From Xaviernesmea rhizosphaerae (GTDB lineage: Bacteria > Pseudomonadota > Alphaproteobacteria > Rhizobiales > Rhizobiaceae): a stretch of 64,000 nt of DNA. The stretch spans positions 105,551 through 169,550 of the forward strand of contig NZ_MKIO01000027.1 in the NCBI RefSeq assembly GCF_001938945.1, given 5' to 3'. Under the pieces are notes generated by a model. That model was not told where the DNA came from. It saw nothing but the letters and a program-made list of their open reading frames with translations, and did not search any database. Shown one piece after another: positions 44,623-54,105 of the stretch. Position 1 is the first letter of the stretch. Each line of letters opens with the position of its first letter. Made by a program: the position numbers and the translations under genes.

Positions 44623-45116
44623 GGTCAGGGCCCGGGATCAGGGCTCGGGATCAGGCGGAGATGGCGCTGGCGTCGAACTGGAAATCGTCCGCCGCAGGGC
44701 AGGGCGCAATGCGTCGCGGCTCTGGCTGGCCCGCTAACACATCTGTCGTCTCCCGCGATCGCCTGCAGTCCGATGCTCCCGGCCCCTCCCGGCCGATGAC
44801 CGGCATGGGCGGATGGCGGCGGCGATCGTGGCTGAACGAGACCAAACTTGCTGCCGCCGATCCCCATGCGTCAGCCCGGGCCTGCCCCCTTTGAAATTCC
44901 CGCGCGGGGCTCGCCGCGTCTCGACAAGCGCGCGCGGAGGTCCATATGGGAATGAGGGAGCAAGGCGGCGCGCTTTTCCTTTCAGGCGGTTTTCAACCTG
45001 GGGACCGCTGAGAGTGTCCAGCCTGATGCCATTGGCCGGTTAGCCTTTGCCCGGTGCTTTTGAAGGGTGCTGCCGGTGTGGCCGCGGCCTGTGCAATGTC
45101 GATGTAGGAGCGAGCG
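44623..45116. other. 494-bp gap with no convincing gene
   Basis: It begins with a short near-duplication (CAGGGCCCGGGATCAGGGCTCGG, then GGGATCAGG). The rest is GC-rich DNA with no clear reading frame, hairpin or tRNA-like fold that I can see. The ribosome binding site of the gluconokinase gene (TAGGAGCGAGCG) closes it. Confidence 0.5.
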
Positions 45117-45692
45117 ATGCCTGAGTCCGAACCTGTTTCCACCGCCGCGCCGACGGTCGCCGGCGTCGCGTCCTGCGGGTTGCGCCCGGGTCTGTCGGTG
45201 GTGGTGATGGGCGTCAGCGGCTGCGGCAAGAGCTCGGTGGGCGCCGGCCTGTCCGCGCGCAGCGGACTGCCCTTCATGGAGGGCGACCGGCTGCACCCCA
45301 AAGCAAATGTCGACAAGATGGCCGCCGGTACGCCGCTGACGGATGAGGATCGCTGGCCCTGGCTCGACAGGATCGGCGCGGAGATCCACAAGGCCCAGCG
45401 CGACGGAGCCGCGGTGATCGTCGCCTGCTCGGCGCTGAAGCTGAGCTATCGCGACCGCCTGCGCGCGGCGGCCGGCGGGTCGCTCGCCTTCGTCTATCTC
45501 GAAGGCTCGTTCGAGCTCCTTAAGCAGCGGATGGCCGCGCGCACGGGCCATTTCATGCCCGTCTCGCTGCTGGAAAGCCAGCTGCAGACGCTGGAGTCCC
45601 CGACAGGCGAGCCCGGCGTGGTGACGGTTAATATCGACGCGGCGCTCGACGCAATCATCGAGGCAGCCTGCCTGGGTCTGACAGCGCTTTGA
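45117..45692 (+). CDS. Gluconokinase (GntK-type P-loop kinase)
   Basis: A 191-residue cytoplasmic kinase that makes 6-phosphogluconate from gluconate. Walker A GVSGCGKSS is at 32-40. The family residues EGDRLHPKANVDKMAAGTPL and TDEDRWPWLD are present, and VACSALKLSYRDRLR follows. Its first 25 residues are a nonconserved extension, so the start may lie at a later position, though this ATG has a good ribosome binding site. It ends 18 bases from the convergent sugar operon. GntK with no gluconate transporter nearby. Confidence 0.92.
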   Translation: MPESEPVSTAAPTVAGVASCGLRPGLSVVVMGVSGCGKSSVGAGLSARSGLPFMEGDRLHPKANVDKMAAGTPLTDEDRWPWLDRIGAEIHKAQRDGAAVIVACSALKLSYRDRLRAAAGGSLAFVYLEGSFELLKQRMAARTGHFMPVSLLESQLQTLESPTGEPGVVTVNIDAALDAIIEAACLGLTAL

Positions 45693-45710
45693 GCCTCGCG
45701 GGATTCGGTT

Positions 45711-46643
45711 TCAGCCGCCCTGCCGGCCGACGCGGCGCACCAGCACGGCGGCGAGGATGATGCTGCCGGTGATGATGTCCTGCAGGAAGGTGGAGACGCC
45801 GAGGATGGTCAGCCCATTGCCGATGACGGCGATGATCGCCGCGCCCACCAGCGTGCCCGGCACATTGGCTTCGCCCTCGCGAAAAGCCGTCATGCCGAGG
45901 AAGACGGCGGCATAGGCGGAGAGCAGATAGCCGCCTCCTCCTGTGGGATTGGCCGAACCGATGCGGGCGGTGAGCAGGATGCCGACCAGCGCCGAGAGCA
46001 CGGCCGAGACGGTGAAGGCGAACATGGTGTTGGGCACGATCCGCACGCCGGCAAGCCTTGCCGCTTCCCTGTTGCCGCCAATGGCATAGAGCCGCCGGCC
46101 GATTTCCAATTTGTCGAGCAGCAGCCAGGCGGCGAGTCCGGTGGCGATCAGCCACCAGGTCAAGGTCGGCAGGCCGAACAGCGTGCCGCGGCCGATATCG
46201 CGAAAGCCGGCGGGAATGTCGCCGAACAGCGTGGCGCCCTGGCAGAGCCAGAAGGTGACCCCGCCGATGATGGTGCCGACCGACAGCGTGGCGATGAAGG
46301 ACAGCACCTCGAAACGGGCGACGACGAAGCCGGACAGGGCGCCAAAAGCGGCGGCGGCCAGGAGAACCGCGAGGCAGGCGAGCGGTGGCGGCACGCCGAG
46401 CTTGAAGAGGGTGACTGCGAGAATGCCGCCGAAGGAGACGATCGCCGCCGTCGACAGATCGAACTCGCCCACCGCCATCACCACCGTCGCGCCGATGGCG
46501 ACGATGGCGAGCAGCGTCATCTGCTGGGTGATGTTGATCAGGTTTCCGGCCGAGCCGAACGCGCCGGGCGAGACCAGCGAGAAGGCGGCGATGAGGACGA
46601 GGAGCGCGGCGAGCGTGCCGAACCGTCTGACGAAACCGGTCAT
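45711..46643 (-). CDS. Ribose-type sugar ABC permease (RbsC-like)
   Basis: A 310-residue membrane subunit of a ribose/xylose-type ABC importer (BPD_transp_2 superfamily). About eight to ten hydrophobic helices are present. Recognisable stretches: NITQQMTLLAIVAIGATVVM, GEFDLSTAAIVSFGG and RRLYAIGGNREAARLAGVRI. The gene overlaps its ATPase gene by four bases and is last in the operon. Substrate is a sugar or polyol, identity unknown. Confidence 0.93.
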   Translation of the reverse strand: MTGFVRRFGTLAALLVLIAAFSLVSPGAFGSAGNLINITQQMTLLAIVAIGATVVMAVGEFDLSTAAIVSFGGILAVTLFKLGVPPPLACLAVLLAAAAFGALSGFVVARFEVLSFIATLSVGTIIGGVTFWLCQGATLFGDIPAGFRDIGRGTLFGLPTLTWWLIATGLAAWLLLDKLEIGRRLYAIGGNREAARLAGVRIVPNTMFAFTVSAVLSALVGILLTARIGSANPTGGGGYLLSAYAAVFLGMTAFREGEANVPGTLVGAAIIAVIGNGLTILGVSTFLQDIITGSIILAAVLVRRVGRQGG

Positions 46644-48154
46644 GCTGCGGGATCTTTCCGGGATGCGTGTTGAAAGGCGGCGTCGATGATGCGCGCCGGG
46701 GTCAGCGCCGCGCCGTCGAGCTCGGCCGTGATGCGCCCGCCGGCGAGCACCAGCACGCGCGAGGAGAGCGCGAGCAGCTCGTCCATGTCGGAAGTGGTCA
46801 TCAAAACGGCGGCGCCCGCCTCGGCGAAGCGTCGGGCGAGCGCGTGGATTTCCGCCTTGGCGCCGACATCGACGCCGCGGGTCGGCTCGTCGAGGATCAG
46901 GAGGCGGATCGGCCGGCCGAACCAGCGGCCGAAGAGCAGCTTCTGCTGGTTGCCGCCCGAAAGCGTCAGCGGCCGGTCGAAGGGCGAGCCCATCTTCACC
47001 GCCAGCGCCGCCTGGATCGCCAGCGCCCGGCGCTTCAGCGCGCCAAGCCCCGTCAGTGGCAGGCCGGGCTGGAGCCGCACGGCGGTGAGGTCGGCGATCG
47101 CCAGATTCTCGGCGATCGAACGGGAGGTGATCAGCCCCTCATGGCGGCGGTCCTCAGGCACATAGGCGCCGCCGGCCGCGATCCGGTCGCCGATGCTGCC
47201 GGGCCGCAAGCGCCGGCCGTCCAGCCGGATCTCGCCCTCATCATGGCCGCGCGCACCCCAGACGATCTTCATCAGCGAGGAGCGGCCGGCGCCGACAAGG
47301 CCGTAGAGGCCGAGGATCTCGCCCGAGCGGATCGCGAAGGAGATCCTCTCCTCGCCGGGCCCGAACGGCAGGGCGGAAACGGTGAGCACGGCAGGGCTTT
47401 GCGCCGGCACGGCGCGCGGCGCGGCCGCCAGCTCCTCCCGGCCGGACATGAGGCGCACGAGGCCGGGGCGATCGATTTCGGAAATGGCGCCACTGCCGGC
47501 CGTCGCCCCGTTGCGCAGCACGGTGAAGCGGTCGCAGAGCGCCATCACCTCGTCCAGCCTGTGGGAAATGAAGATCACCGCGACGCCGCGCGCGGAGAGC
47601 CGCCTGACGGCCTGATGCAGCCGCCGGGCCTCGCCATCCGAGAGCGAGGCCGTCGGCTCGTCCATGACGACGAGGCGCGCCGGCGCGCCGGTGAGCGCGC
47701 GGATGATTTCCACCAGCTGCTTCTGGCCCGTGGTGAGCCTTGCGGCGGGCACGTCGAGCGGCAGGTCGGGCGCGATGTCGCGGGCCACCTCGGCAATGGC
47801 CTGCGCCATGGCCCTGCGATCGATGAAGGGGCCGCGCCGGGGATAGCGCCGGCCGACAAAGGCATTTTCCACCGCCGTGAAATGCGGAACCAGGCTCAGT
47901 TCCTGATGGATGAAGCGGAAGCCCAGCGCTTCGGCCTCGGCCACGCCATCGATCGTCACGGGCGTGCCATCCAGCCGGATGGTGCCGGCGTCGGGTCTGA
48001 CGAGACCCGACAGCGCCTTGATCAGCGTCGACTTGCCCGCCCCGTTCTCGCCCAGAAGGCCATGAACGGAGCCGGCTGCGACCTCCAGATCGGCGCCGGC
48101 CAGCGCCCGGGCGCCGCTGAAGCGCTTTTCCAGCCCTCGAATGCTCAAAAGCAC
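46640..48154 (-). CDS. Ribose-type sugar ABC ATPase (RbsA-like)
   Basis: A 504-residue double ABC ATPase. Module 1 has Walker A GENGAGKSTLI, signature LTTGQKQLVEII and Walker B VVMDEPTASLSDGEA. Module 2 has the variant GLVGAGRSSLM, then SGGNQQKLLFGRW and DEPTRGVDVGAK. I propose a GTG start with GAGG eight bases upstream; the longer frame with an ATG further upstream adds 28 residues with no domain character. It lies 172 bases after the binding-protein gene. Cytoplasmic motor of the sugar importer. Confidence 0.9.
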   Translation of the reverse strand: MLLSIRGLEKRFSGARALAGADLEVAAGSVHGLLGENGAGKSTLIKALSGLVRPDAGTIRLDGTPVTIDGVAEAEALGFRFIHQELSLVPHFTAVENAFVGRRYPRRGPFIDRRAMAQAIAEVARDIAPDLPLDVPAARLTTGQKQLVEIIRALTGAPARLVVMDEPTASLSDGEARRLHQAVRRLSARGVAVIFISHRLDEVMALCDRFTVLRNGATAGSGAISEIDRPGLVRLMSGREELAAAPRAVPAQSPAVLTVSALPFGPGEERISFAIRSGEILGLYGLVGAGRSSLMKIVWGARGHDEGEIRLDGRRLRPGSIGDRIAAGGAYVPEDRRHEGLITSRSIAENLAIADLTAVRLQPGLPLTGLGALKRRALAIQAALAVKMGSPFDRPLTLSGGNQQKLLFGRWFGRPIRLLILDEPTRGVDVGAKAEIHALARRFAEAGAAVLMTTSDMDELLALSSRVLVLAGGRITAELDGAALTPARIIDAAFQHASRKDPAA

Positions 48155-48326
48155 GGGAAAACCTCGGCATTTGTGAATGAAGCAGCGGGTCGAGGGGCGG
48201 GATCCGGCCCCTGCACGGTCCGGTGCCCCGGCGCGCATCGCAGAAGCGCGGCATCGCTTGGGAGAGGGCGCGCGCAGGCGCTTCGCCCGGTCGATGCGGC
48301 CTGGCGAAGCCTGTTTGATGCGTTGA

Positions 48327-49238
48327 TCAGGAGCACTTGGCGCCGAGCGTTTCCGGCGTGATCATCACGGCCGGCACATACATTTCGTCCTTGTCGGCCC
48401 TGCCGCCCTTGAGGATCTTGTCCAGCTCTGCGGCGCCCAGTTCCGCCATCTTCGGGAAGTCCTGGCGGAAGGTCGCCTTGTAATGGGTACAGGACTTGAT
48501 CATGTCCACGGCCTGGGCATTGCCGTCGATGCCCATGATGATCAGCTTGGAATCGGGCTTTTCGGACTCGGTTGCCAGCTCCGCGCCGATGCCCGGATCG
48601 TCGAAGGCGGCCCAGACGCCGTCGATCTTGTCGCCATGCTGGCGCAGGATGTTTTCCATGGCCACCCGCCCGTCATCGACGGGGCCGGGAACCTTGACGA
48701 AGTGATCGGCGATCACCTTGATGTCGGGATAGTTCTTCAGCGTGGCGTCGAGGCCGAGCTCGCGCTGGTGCACGCCCGGATGGGCGGAGTGGAAGAACTT
48801 GACGATGTTGCCCTTGCCGCCCATAGCCTTGAACAGCGCTTCCGACAGCTGCGTGCCCAGCTCGAAATTGTTGGAGGTGACGTTGACGGCGACGTTGTCG
48901 CGCTTGGAGCCGTCGAGCGAGATCACCGGAATGCCGGCCTTGGCCGCCATGTCCACCTGATCGCCGACCTGGGCCGGATCGGTGGAGATCAGCACGATCG
49001 CATTGGCCTTGGCGTTGACGGTGTCTTCCATGCGCGAGGCCAGCTGGCCGAAATCATTGCGCGTGTCGATGATGGTCACCGTCCAGCCGCGCTTCTCGCC
49101 CTCGGCCTTGAAGCTCTGCGCCATCTCGTTGGTCGGGATCGAGCTGATATAGGGGGTCAGGATCGTCACATCCGTGGCGAAGGCGGCGCCGGCGCTGAGC
49201 GACAGGGCGAGGGCGGCGGGCAGCAGGGTCTTGATCAT
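48327..49238 (-). CDS. Ribose-type sugar-binding protein
   Basis: A 303-residue periplasmic binding protein of the ribose/galactose (Peripla_BP_4) group. The signal peptide spans about residues 1-21 (LALSLSAGAAFA, cut before TDVTIL). The mature protein begins with the paired-lobe pattern ILTPYISSIPTNEM and has the hinge-lobe stretch GIPVISLDGSKRDNVAVNVTS. Start at MIKTLLPA is backed by AGAGGAA; longer upstream frames overlap the kinase gene. Third gene of the operon after the TrpA-like and kinase genes. Ligand is a sugar or sugar-like molecule. Confidence 0.92.
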   Translation of the reverse strand: MIKTLLPAALALSLSAGAAFATDVTILTPYISSIPTNEMAQSFKAEGEKRGWTVTIIDTRNDFGQLASRMEDTVNAKANAIVLISTDPAQVGDQVDMAAKAGIPVISLDGSKRDNVAVNVTSNNFELGTQLSEALFKAMGGKGNIVKFFHSAHPGVHQRELGLDATLKNYPDIKVIADHFVKVPGPVDDGRVAMENILRQHGDKIDGVWAAFDDPGIGAELATESEKPDSKLIIMGIDGNAQAVDMIKSCTHYKATFRQDFPKMAELGAAELDKILKGGRADKDEMYVPAVMITPETLGAKCS

Positions 49239-49273
49239 GGGTGTTCCTCTCTTTGTTGTCAGAATCTTGTTGC

Positions 49274-50797
49274 TCAGCTTGCCGTTTCGGCGGGTTGCGC
49301 ATCGGTGTCGATGATCCCCAGCGGCCGCAGCGCGTCGATGGTCTTGCAATAGGCGTCGAACATGCGGTCGTAGCGCTTGAGCCGCTTCGGGTCGGGCTCG
49401 AACACGCGCTCCACCGAGGTCATGGCCGGCACGGCCTCCTCCAGCGTGGAAAAGGCGCCGACGCCGACGGCGGCGATGATCGCCGCGCCGAGACAGCCGA
49501 CATCCTGATAGGCGAAGCGGTGCAGCGCCACGCCGAGGCAATCGGCGCGGATCTGGCTCCAGAGATCGGAGCGGGCGCCGCCGCCGCCATAAAGCAGGCG
49601 ATCAGGGCGATAGCCGGCGGCCTTTGTCAGTGACTGGAACAGATGGCGCGCCGACAGCGCCACGCCTTCCAGCACTGCCAGCGCGAAGTCCGGCCCGCCG
49701 CTGCGGCTGTCCAGCCCGATGAAGGCGCCGCGAATATCGGCGTCCCAGAGCGGCGCGCGCTCGCCCTCCAGATGCGGCAGGAACAGGATGGGGCGGCCGT
49801 CGCGGTCGGCCCTGGCGGCGAGATCCGCAACCGCGCCGGGCTCGATGCCGGCCGTGCCGCTCCACCAGCGCAACGAGTCCGCTCCGCTCTGCGTCGGCCC
49901 GGCATTGACCACCAGCCCGTTCACCGTGGCGAAGGTGACGACCCCCGGCGCGCCGATGCGCTCAGCCCCCGCCAGCGCCAGGATCTCGCTGGTGCCGCTG
50001 ACATACATGCCCTGTCCGGGCGAGAAGACGCCGCAGCCGAAGAGATTGCCCCAGGCATCCATGGTGCCGACGGTGACGGGCACGCGGCGGGGATGGCTGC
50101 CGAGCTGCATCTCGCCGGCGATATCGGTGAAAAACTTCAGTGGCGGCAGGCGCTCGGCCGCGCCCTCCACCCGCGCGATCAGCGGCGCGATATAGGCGAG
50201 ATCCAGCCCCACCTGACCGAAGGAGGCGATCGGGTCGGCCACGGCCTGCCCGGTGAGCTTCAGCAGGCAGTAATCCTTGGGCGAAAGCACATGGGCCACG
50301 CGCGGCCAGAGATCGGGATGGTGCTTCCTGAACCACATCATCTTCGCCAGCGCATGGCTCGCGCCGATCGGCATCTCGGCGCCCCACCAGGCCTGCTTCT
50401 CGGCGGGCGTGATCGTGGCGTCCAGCGCCTGCGCCTCGCGTGCGGCGCGCACATCCTGCCAGACGATGGCCGGGGCCAGAGGCGTGCCGGCGGCATCGAC
50501 GAAGACATCCGTGTTTACCTGACTGCACAGGCCGACGGCGACGACACGGCCAGGATCGCGGCCGACAAGCAGCCCGTCAATGGCGTCGCGCACGCCATCC
50601 AGCCAGTGCTGCGGGTCCTGTTCCACCCGCCCCGGGCCGGGGCGCAGGGTGGGATAGGCGCGGCTCCAGTGGTCGACGACCGTGCCGCCGAGCGTGAACA
50701 GCCCCGCCTTCACGGCGGTGGAGCCGATATCGAATCCGATCACATAGGCGTCGCGTGTGGCATCCTCTCGGGCAGTGCCGGGGGCGAAATCAGGCAT
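49274..50797 (-). CDS. FGGY family carbohydrate kinase (xylulokinase-like)
   Basis: A 507-residue kinase that phosphorylates a sugar or sugar alcohol. The first actin-like domain starts with YVIGFDIGSTAVKAGLF. The conserved substrate-site region is AIVWQDVRAAREAQ. The second domain begins near the FGGY signature-like part and holds LYGGGGARSDLWSQIRADCL, near the ADP site. The start ATG overlaps the end of the TrpA-like gene by eight bases. Exact substrate unknown; xylulose-type is one choice among glycerol, xylulose and other FGGY members. Confidence 0.9.
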   Translation of the reverse strand: MPDFAPGTAREDATRDAYVIGFDIGSTAVKAGLFTLGGTVVDHWSRAYPTLRPGPGRVEQDPQHWLDGVRDAIDGLLVGRDPGRVVAVGLCSQVNTDVFVDAAGTPLAPAIVWQDVRAAREAQALDATITPAEKQAWWGAEMPIGASHALAKMMWFRKHHPDLWPRVAHVLSPKDYCLLKLTGQAVADPIASFGQVGLDLAYIAPLIARVEGAAERLPPLKFFTDIAGEMQLGSHPRRVPVTVGTMDAWGNLFGCGVFSPGQGMYVSGTSEILALAGAERIGAPGVVTFATVNGLVVNAGPTQSGADSLRWWSGTAGIEPGAVADLAARADRDGRPILFLPHLEGERAPLWDADIRGAFIGLDSRSGGPDFALAVLEGVALSARHLFQSLTKAAGYRPDRLLYGGGGARSDLWSQIRADCLGVALHRFAYQDVGCLGAAIIAAVGVGAFSTLEEAVPAMTSVERVFEPDPKRLKRYDRMFDAYCKTIDALRPLGIIDTDAQPAETAS

Positions 50798-51677
50798 CAA
50801 GGCCGCTCCTCATCTCGCGCAGCAATAGCCGCAGCGCCCCGGGCCCGGCAAGAGCGGCGCGCAGCACCTGAGAGCCGACGACCACGCCATCGGCGCCGAG
50901 ATCGCGCGCGGCCCGCGCCTGCTCCCCGGTGGAAATGCCGAAACCGAGCATGACAGGCGCTTTCACGCCTTCGGTGCGCAGCGACGCGATGCGCCCGCTG
51001 TTTTCAGGGTCGAGCCGCGCACGCGGGCCGGTCGGCCCGTCATGGGCCTGCAGCATCACATAGAAGCCCGCCTGCCGCGCCCGCATCAAGGCGGAGGGCG
51101 AGGGCGGCAGCGCCACGAAGGCGGAGAGCGCGGTGCCGGCCGAAAGCGCCGAGGCTTCCAGCCGGGCGGCAAGCGGATCGTTAGGGCGCGAGACGGCGAG
51201 CAGGCTGTCGATGCCGCGCCAGAGGCTTGTGTCGGAAAGCCCCGGATGGGCCGGATCCACATAGGTCATCAGCAGGGTGCGGGGCGGGTTTGGCAGGCGC
51301 GCGAGCCGGTCGAGCACGGCATCGAGATCGCCGCGCCAGCGGGTGCGGTCGGCGCGCGCCATGGAGGCGCGCACATCCGCCCCGTCGAGAAAGGGATCGG
51401 GCGCGGCCATGCCGATCTCCAGAACGTCCACGCCTTCGCCGGCATAGAGATCCAGGCAGTCGAGCGCGATCGCGGGATCGCCGAGGGGAAAGTAGCAGCT
51501 GAGCAGGGGGCGGCCTGTAGAACTTGCGGACAGGGGGGCGGGCAGGGTGGCCTGCGCCGGCTCCCTGCTGTCTGCAGCCGGCAGGGAAGGCTTTGCGTCA
51601 GCCTCGGCGGCGCTCGCGCCTGCCGCCGCTTCCTGCCCCGTGCTCGCCCCGCTCGTGCCTGCCTTGTCGATGCTCAT
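50790..51677 (-). CDS. TrpA-like TIM-barrel enzyme (possible sugar-phosphate aldolase)
   Basis: A 295-residue protein whose C-terminal 240 residues resemble tryptophan synthase alpha chain. The catalytic acids are both kept: E87 in VDVLEIGMAAPD matches TrpA Glu49, and D98 in FLDGADV matches Asp60, with the same spacing of 11. The phosphate-binding region APVMLGFGISTGEQARAARD is present. The first 55 residues are a low-complexity Ala/Ser/Pro-rich extension. There is no trpB or other trp gene nearby; it is the first gene of a kinase/ABC sugar operon and overlaps the kinase by eight bases. Retro-aldol cleavage of the phosphorylated substrate, as TrpA does, is my inference. Start uncertain: an upstream ATG at 51698 adds seven residues. 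Confidence 0.82.
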   Translation of the reverse strand: MSIDKAGTSGASTGQEAAAGASAAEADAKPSLPAADSREPAQATLPAPLSASSTGRPLLSCYFPLGDPAIALDCLDLYAGEGVDVLEIGMAAPDPFLDGADVRASMARADRTRWRGDLDAVLDRLARLPNPPRTLLMTYVDPAHPGLSDTSLWRGIDSLLAVSRPNDPLAARLEASALSAGTALSAFVALPPSPSALMRARQAGFYVMLQAHDGPTGPRARLDPENSGRIASLRTEGVKAPVMLGFGISTGEQARAARDLGADGVVVGSQVLRAALAGPGALRLLLREMRSGLDA

Positions 51678-51902
51678 TCTGCGTCTCACCTGCTGCATCC
51701 TGCCTGATATCGCGATCGCCCGCCGCCGTCACCGGCGATCACGGGCGGATGCGGCGTCGTCCTGTGATTTTCATGTCTGGAGCTAGGCCGGGAAGGGCCC
51801 CATGTCTGCGGATCGACCGCTTTTGGCCGGGCTTGCGCTTGACCGCGGCTCCCTGGAATGATGGTTGCGGCCGGATCACGACACGCGAACGGGAGCACCT
51901 CC

Positions 51903-52610
51903 ATGAAAACCATCGTCGTCTGTTCGGGCGGGCTCGATTCCGTCACGCTTGCCCACCGCATCGCCGCCGAGGCCACGCTGGTCGGGCTGCTCTCCTTCGA
52001 TTACGGCCAGCGCCACAAGAAGGAGATCACCTTCGCGGCCCGCGCCGCCGAGCGTCTCGGCGTGCCGCATGATGTGATCGACCTCTCGCCCGTGGGACGT
52101 CACCTGACCGGTTCGGCGCTGACGGATGATGTCGACGTGCCGGACGGGCATTATGCCGAGGAGACGATGAAGACCACGGTCGTGCCCAACCGCAACGCCA
52201 TCATGCTGGCCGTCGCCTTCGGTCTGGCGGCCGCGCGCGGCGCGGATGCTGTGGCGGCCGCCGTGCATGGCGGCGATCATTTCATCTATCCCGACTGCCG
52301 CCCCGGCTTCATCGATGCCTTCCAGGCCATGCAGGACCGGGCGCTGGAAGGCTATGCCAGCGTGCGGCTGGTCACGCCCTATGTCACGCGCTCGAAGGCG
52401 GATATCGTCGCCGATGGCGCGCGGCTGTCGGTGCCCTTTGCGCAGACCTGGTCCTGCTACAAGGGCGGCGCGCGCCATTGCGGCCGCTGCGGCACCTGCG
52501 TCGAGCGGCGCGAGGCCTTCCACCTGGCCGGCATTGCCGACCCGACCGATTACGAGGATCCGGATTTCTGGCAGGCGGCGACGAGCGCCTACGCGGCCCG
52601 TGAGGTCTGA
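51903..52610 (+). CDS. queC: QueC, 7-cyano-7-deazaguanine synthase
   Basis: A 235-residue cytoplasmic enzyme converting 7-carboxy-7-deazaguanine to preQ0 with ATP and ammonia, in queuosine synthesis. The N-terminal PP-loop SGGLDSVTLAHRI is at about residues 8-20. The zinc site near the end has four cysteines in CYKGGARHCGRCGTC. Family stretch FDYGQRHKKEI is present. GGAG supports the start. No other queuosine genes are near, and no preQ1 riboswitch is visible upstream. A MITE-like element begins at the stop codon and repeats the last bases of the gene. Confidence 0.96.
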   Translation: MKTIVVCSGGLDSVTLAHRIAAEATLVGLLSFDYGQRHKKEITFAARAAERLGVPHDVIDLSPVGRHLTGSALTDDVDVPDGHYAEETMKTTVVPNRNAIMLAVAFGLAAARGADAVAAAVHGGDHFIYPDCRPGFIDAFQAMQDRALEGYASVRLVTPYVTRSKADIVADGARLSVPFAQTWSCYKGGARHCGRCGTCVERREAFHLAGIADPTDYEDPDFWQAATSAYAAREV

Positions 52611-52750
52611 CAGTCTGTCCCATAATCGCCGTTGGCCGCCTGCAAATGGCAATTTCTGCGCTTCCGGTGCTCACGTACCTTAAGTACGCTGCGCTCCGGT
52701 TCTCGAAATCACCATTTTCGTCAGACCAACAGCAATTCTTGAACAGACTG
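52611..52750. mobile_element. 140-bp MITE-like palindromic element at the queC stop
   Basis: The two halves align as inverted repeats almost end to end: left CAGTCTGTCC and GTTGG, AAATGG, ATTTC in order, matched by the reverse complement of the right half. A central CGTAC-CTTAA-GTACG palindrome marks the middle. Flanks carry a direct repeat of about 12 bp (GTGAGGTCTGAC at 52600-52611 and 52750-52761), as expected for a target-site duplication. No transposase gene is inside. The boundary is uncertain by one or two bases because flanks and ends share letters. Confidence 0.7.
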
Positions 52751-52843
52751 TGAGGTCTGACGGCTGAGGGCTGGCGGCCGGACGGCTTGACCGTCCGCGC
52801 GCTCCACGCCTATCAGAGGTTTCGACAAAACGGAGATATTCGT

Positions 52844-53887
<1,044 letters not shown>

Positions 53888-54105
53888 GAGGCGAGGCGGC
53901 CGGTTGCCGGCCGCCCTTCCGCCCCCGACCATGACGGCCATCGCCGGCGTTTCTCTTTGCCAGCGGGGGCGAGCGGCGGCGCCAAGAAAGAGGCCAGGCC
54001 CGGCAGCGGAGGGCCTTGTCAAGCGCCTTGCGAATAACGATGTGCAACAGGCCTGTGATCGACGCGGACCAGACTGTCTGTCACGCCAAGCAAGGGACCC
54101 TTTCC

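Noticed and set aside
44623-45116. tRNA or small gene in the 494-bp gap
   Set aside because: No cloverleaf-like pattern or frame with protein character was found.
48327-49541. Extended start for the sugar-binding protein
   Set aside because: The extension overlaps the kinase gene and is Arg-rich; a signal peptide with ribosome binding site begins at 49238.
49274-51677. Idea that the TrpA-like gene marks a trp operon
   Set aside because: No trpB, trpF or other trp gene is adjacent; the partners are a sugar kinase and sugar importer.
51720-51902. preQ1 riboswitch ahead of queC
   Set aside because: I looked for the small H-type pseudoknot pattern and saw no convincing match.
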